Source of the DNA: an uncultured Collinsella sp.
Lineage (GTDB): Bacteria > Actinomycetota > Coriobacteriia > Coriobacteriales > Coriobacteriaceae
Length of the DNA: 6,838 bases
Assembly (NCBI GenBank): GCA_900549185.1
Contig: URNM01000100.1
Location: forward strand, 1-6,838
Reading direction: 5' to 3'
This document shows, piece after piece, positions 6,323-6,838 of the stretch (the first letter of the stretch is position 1; each line of letters begins with the position of its first letter). The notes beneath the pieces were generated by a model. That model saw nothing but the letters and a program-made list of their open reading frames with translations. It did not search any database and was not told the origin of the DNA. A program made the translations under genes and the position numbers.

Positions 6323-6325
6323 ACG

Positions 6326-6789
6326 GTGGGGACCGCGATCGACATGGCATTTGACGGCGCGACGCTTGCCGCCTGTCCGCTCTCGGCGCTGGTGCTCTCG
6401 TTTGCCTTCTACGGTTTTTGCGGTTGGGCATGGGAATCGACAGTCTGCGCCATGCTCAACCACGGACGATTTGCCAACAGTGGCTTTTTGCTGGGGCCGT
6501 GTTGTCCCATCTATGGTGTGGGCGGCATTGCCTGCTGGCTGCTGTTGCGCGGGATTCCGGATGCCTCGAGCCAGTTTGTCGCTGCAGCGCTCGTATGCAG
6601 CGTGATTGAGTACAGCGTGGGCGTGCTGTTGGAAAAAACAACGGGCGCTCGCTTTTGGGATTACTCGCACCTGCCTTTTAACTTGCACGGACGCATCTGT
6701 CTGTACTGGGCCTGCGCGTTTGGCTTGGGTGCGTTGTGTATTTGCCGTTTAGTGGAGCCGGCATTGCTGGGGCTGCTTGGCCATCTGCC
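6326..6789 (+). CDS. Putative ABC-transporter type IV-like membrane protein (PF06541), 3'-truncated by adapter
   Basis: This is a multi-pass membrane protein of the ABC_trans_CmpB/putative ABC transporter permease family, whose function is not established. Family marks: YGFCGWAWEST (29-39), GRFANSGFLLGPCCPIYG (47-64), EKTTGARFWDYS (103-114) and FNLHGRIC (118-125). Hydrophobic helices lie at about 18-38, 57-76, 83-102 and 122-142. The start is GTG at 6326 with AGGAG (6311-6315) ten bases upstream. ATG 6344 is an alternative but lacks a good ribosome site. The gene begins 3 nt after the HD-protein stop, so the two are probably co-transcribed and coupled. Genuine sequence ends near residue 154-155. 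The following CLLYTSDAADD is encoded by sequencing adapter. How much of the real protein is missing is unknown. No ATPase gene is adjacent within the window, so a transport role is not shown. Confidence 0.88.
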
Positions 6790-6838
6790 CTGTCTCTTAT
6801 ACACATCTGACGCTGCCGACGACTAGTCGAGTGTAGAT
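6790..6838 (+). other. Nextera i5-side sequencing adapter (non-biological)
   Basis: CTGTCTCTTATACACATCT (6790-6808) is the reverse-complement Tn5 mosaic end, followed by GACGCTGCCGACGA (6809-6822), the Nextera read-1 adapter. CTAGTCGA (6823-6830) is in the i5 index position; its complement TCGACTAG matches index S513 from memory. GTGTAGAT (6831-6838) begins the P5 flow-cell sequence. All of it is library artefact, and it creates a false end for the membrane-protein gene. Confidence 0.97.

Noticed and set aside
5546..6688. 380-residue minus-strand open frame opposite the HD and membrane-protein genes
   Set aside because: The sense strand carries two recognised families with good ribosome sites. 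The antisense protein is Arg/Gln/His-rich with no motifs, and it runs across the divergent promoter region.

Overview
The window is one 6.7 kb genomic insert (about 45-6789) flanked by untrimmed Nextera/Tn5 sequencing adapters with dual indexes. Both terminal genes therefore end in adapter-encoded residues that are not biological. The DNA is GC-rich. The closest match to the transporter genes that I can recall is the actinobacterial GluBCD glutamate uptake system. Together with the short divergent Dxs and the extragenic palindromic repeats, this suggests a Gram-positive gut actinobacterium of the Coriobacteriia (Collinsella-like). The lineage is inferred from gene character, not from a marker gene.

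Minus strand, read right to left from 3371 to 45: a promoter (3342-3371) drives a polar amino-acid ABC importer. Its order is a lipoprotein binding protein (2303-3298), an intercistronic hairpin (2189-2214), permease 1 (1505-2164), permease 2 (675-1508, overlapping by ATGA) and the ATPase (45-638, cut off by the adapter). The lipoprotein captures the amino acid outside the membrane, the two EAA-motif permeases form the channel and the ATPase powers it. The hairpin sits where such operons often reduce permease expression relative to the binding protein.

Intergenic 3299-3754: besides the promoter, this holds a small imperfect hairpin containing GGGACAGACACC and an array of six roughly 15-17 bp motifs in alternating orientation. 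The motifs are spaced about 40 bp apart, giving an 80/81 bp tandem period (3481-3698). The region ends in a strong terminator (3717-3755). The array lies between the end of one transcription unit and the promoter of the next.

Minus strand 3755-5536: a 593-residue member of the 1-deoxy-D-xylulose-5-phosphate synthase family. It has all thiamine-diphosphate motifs, but a central segment normally conserved in Dxs is replaced. Its 228 bp upstream region is shared with a divergent plus-strand operon and carries two perfect palindromes, one (CAAAACGTTTTG) resembling a LacI-type operator.

Plus strand 5765-6789: an HD-domain putative phosphohydrolase (185 aa, with a tail built from four 12-bp tandem units) is followed after 3 nt by a PF06541-type multi-pass membrane protein starting with GTG, truncated by the right adapter. 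The best candidates for something little described are the alternating-palindrome array, the divergent Dxs and the HD/membrane-protein pair.
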